From HRBIN24 sp035574155 (GTDB taxonomy: Bacteria; Chloroflexota; Dehalococcoidia; SM23-28-2; HRBIN24): 23,142 nt of DNA. Both the position numbers and the translations under genes were made by a program. Shown here piece after piece: positions 21,822 to 23,142 of this stretch. Every line of letters starts with the position of its first letter. Position 1 is the first letter of the stretch. Below the pieces are notes generated by a model. That model was given only the letters and a program-made list of their open reading frames with translations, was not told the DNA's origin and did not search any database. The stretch lies in NCBI GenBank assembly GCA_035574155.1, contig DATLZD010000036.1, positions 1 through 23,142 of the forward strand, written 5' to 3'.

Positions 21822-23142
21822 ATGGCCAGGACGTTCCCCCTCCGCAACGTGCTGCGGCCCTACCAGGTGGAGGTGGCCAGGGCCGTCCTGGACAGCGTGC
21901 GCCACCGTCGTGGCCTCACCTTCACGGTGATGATGAGCCGACAGGCGGGAAAGAACGAGCTCTCGGCCCAGATGGAGCTCTACCTGCTGGCCCGCCACCT
22001 GCACCATCCCGAGGAGCTGGTCAAGTGCGCCCCCACCTTCGACCCCCAGGCCCGCATCAGCCTGCGGCGCCTCTGGCAACGGCTGCAGGAGGCGGGACTG
22101 GGGGAGCTGGCAGCCCTGGAGGAGGGGCGGGCGGTGCGCCTGGGCAGGGCCAGGCAGGTCTTCCTCTCGGCCGAGCCTGCCGCCCACGTGGTGGGCCACA
22201 CCGCCACCCTGCTGCTGGAGGTGGACGAGGCCCAGGAGGTAGACCGGGAGAAGTTCCAGCGCGAGTTCCTGCCCATGGCCGCCGCCTGGGGGGCCACCGT
22301 CGTCCTCTACGGCACCCCCTGGGACGGCTCCACCCTGCTGGAGGAGATGGCCGAGCACCACCGGCAGCTGGAGCGCCGCGACGGGGTGCGGCGCCACTTC
22401 CAGTGGGACTGGCAGGAGGTGGCCCGCCACAGCCCGGCCTATGCCCGCTTCGTGGAGGGGGAGCGGCTGCGGCTGGGGGAGGAGCACCCCCTCTTCCGCA
22501 CCCAGTATGCCCTGCGGCCCATCGGCGGCGGGGGGAGGCTCTTCTCCCCCTCCCAACTGGCCCAGCTGCGGGGGGAGCACCCCCGCCAGGCGGCCCCGCG
22601 GACCGGCGAGTGTTACGTGGCCGGCCTGGACTTGGGCGGCCAGGACTGGGGCAGCGGCCGCGGCCACGACGCCACCGTCCTCACCATCGCCCGTGTCCTC
22701 TTCCCGTCGCCCGAGGCGGCCGTGCAGGAGCCGCTGCTGGAGGTGGTGGAGCAGCGGGCCTTCGTGGGCACCCCCCACGACGAGCTGTACGCCGCCCTGG
22801 CTGACCTGCTGGGACGGGTCTGGCGGGTGCGACGGGTGGCGGTGGACGCCACCGGCCTGGGGGAGACGCTGGCCCGGCTGCTGGCCCGCTCCCTGGGAGA
22901 GGGGACGGTGCTGCCCCTGCGCTTCACGGCCGAGGTCAAGTCCCGCCTGGGCTATGGACTGCTGGCGGCCGTCAACGGCGGCCGCCTGCGGCTCTACGCC
23001 CAGGACGGCTCCCGCGAGTGGCAGGAGGCGTGGCGGGAGCTGGAGGCGGCGCGGGCCGTCTACCGGCCCAACCGGGCCATGTCCTTCTACGTGCCCGAGG
23101 GCCAGGGACACGACGACTACCTGGTGAGCCTGGCCCTGGCGG
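21822..23142 (+). CDS. Phage-type terminase large subunit (open at right edge)
   Basis: The visible 440 residues hold both terminase modules. In the ATPase, Walker A is S39-R-Q-A-G-K44-N (the RQxGKN variant common in siphophage terminases), Walker B is L-L-L-E-V-D135-E136-A-Q, and the coupling motif is Y163-G-T-P-W. The RNase-H-like nuclease shows D270 (V-A-G-L-D-L-G-G), D342 (V-A-V-D-A-T-G) and D431/D432 (G-H-D-D-Y), its three acidic positions. The enzyme cuts concatemeric DNA and pumps it into a capsid. ATG 21822 has AGGGG at good spacing. No small terminase precedes it. Base composition matches the host genes, so it is not a recent arrival, or comes from a similar host. It could belong to a prophage, a gene transfer agent or a domesticated remnant; genes beyond the edge decide. 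Confidence 0.85.
   Translation, partial: MARTFPLRNVLRPYQVEVARAVLDSVRHRRGLTFTVMMSRQAGKNELSAQMELYLLARHLHHPEELVKCAPTFDPQARISLRRLWQRLQEAGLGELAALEEGRAVRLGRARQVFLSAEPAAHVVGHTATLLLEVDEAQEVDREKFQREFLPMAAAWGATVVLYGTPWDGSTLLEEMAEHHRQLERRDGVRRHFQWDWQEVARHSPAYARFVEGERLRLGEEHPLFRTQYALRPIGGGGRLFSPSQLAQLRGEHPRQAAPRTGECYVAGLDLGGQDWGSGRGHDATVLTIARVLFPSPEAAVQEPLLEVVEQRAFVGTPHDELYAALADLLGRVWRVRRVAVDATGLGETLARLLARSLGEGTVLPLRFTAEVKSRLGYGLLAAVNGGRLRLYAQDGSREWQEAWRELEAARAVYRPNRAMSFYVPEGQGHDDYLVSLALA

Noticed and set aside
22025..22804. A Gly/Pro/Ala-rich + strand open frame and another at 22441-23127 as separate genes
   Set aside because: Both are alternate frames within the terminase, whose own frame is open from 21822 to the edge with all family motifs.

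Overview
This is a GC-rich, tightly packed bacterial window. Genes abut or are a few bases apart, GTG and TTG starts are common, and no stretch over about 215 bases lacks a gene. I saw no rRNA, tRNA or CRISPR array. Several features together suggest a Chloroflexota bacterium, probably Dehalococcoidia-like: a complete A-type cytochrome c oxidase operon with CtaA, CtaB and CtaG, a large set of CoA-thioester catabolism genes, a tandem-fused CaiB-type CoA-transferase, and paired PAP2 proteins. This placement is an inference from gene content, not a phylogenetic result.

Layout. (1) 1-115: tail of a + strand gene, perhaps a transposase. (2) 187-984: an SDR dehydrogenase on +, with a promoter so close to its GTG that the mRNA may be leaderless. 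(3) 988-9793: a seven-gene minus-strand operon read from one good promoter at 9822-9849. In transcription order it holds acyl-CoA dehydrogenase C, acyl-CoA dehydrogenase B, a double-hotdog MaoC hydratase, a fused CoA-transferase, a thiolase-fold protein, a DUF35 zinc-ribbon protein and acyl-CoA dehydrogenase A. (4) 10007-11032: a + strand membrane protein joining an ABM-like domain, three membrane helices and a blue-copper (cupredoxin) domain. (5) 11040-18529: a minus-strand run of YIP1 protein, small membrane protein, ctaA, ctaB, ctaC, ctaD, ctaE, ctaF and ctaG. (6) 18629-19987: a CoA-disulfide-reductase/NADH-oxidase-type flavoprotein on +. (7) 19994-21677: two tandem PAP2-family membrane proteins on minus. 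(8) 21822 to the right edge: a phage-type large terminase on +, still open at the end.

How the genes work together. The operon in (3) reads as CoA activation, alpha,beta-dehydrogenation, hydration, then carbon-carbon cleavage. Its thiolase-fold protein appears to lack the nucleophilic Cys and the GHP His of thiolases, and it sits beside a stand-alone DUF35 protein. This is the architecture of the steroid side-chain retro-aldolase Ltp2 with its ChsH2 DUF35 partner. Acyl-CoA dehydrogenases B and C look like the non-catalytic and catalytic halves of a heteromeric enzyme. I infer a retro-aldol degradation route for a branched or cyclic acyl-CoA; the substrate is unknown. Region (5) encodes the oxidase core, heme A synthesis and copper assembly. 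The cupredoxin in (4) ends 7 bases from ctaG and could carry electrons or copper to it.

The most striking regulatory feature is a perfect Gram-positive-type SOS box (GAACATATGTTC, 21782-21793) inside the -35/-10 spacer of the terminase promoter. It implies LexA control of a DNA-packaging gene.
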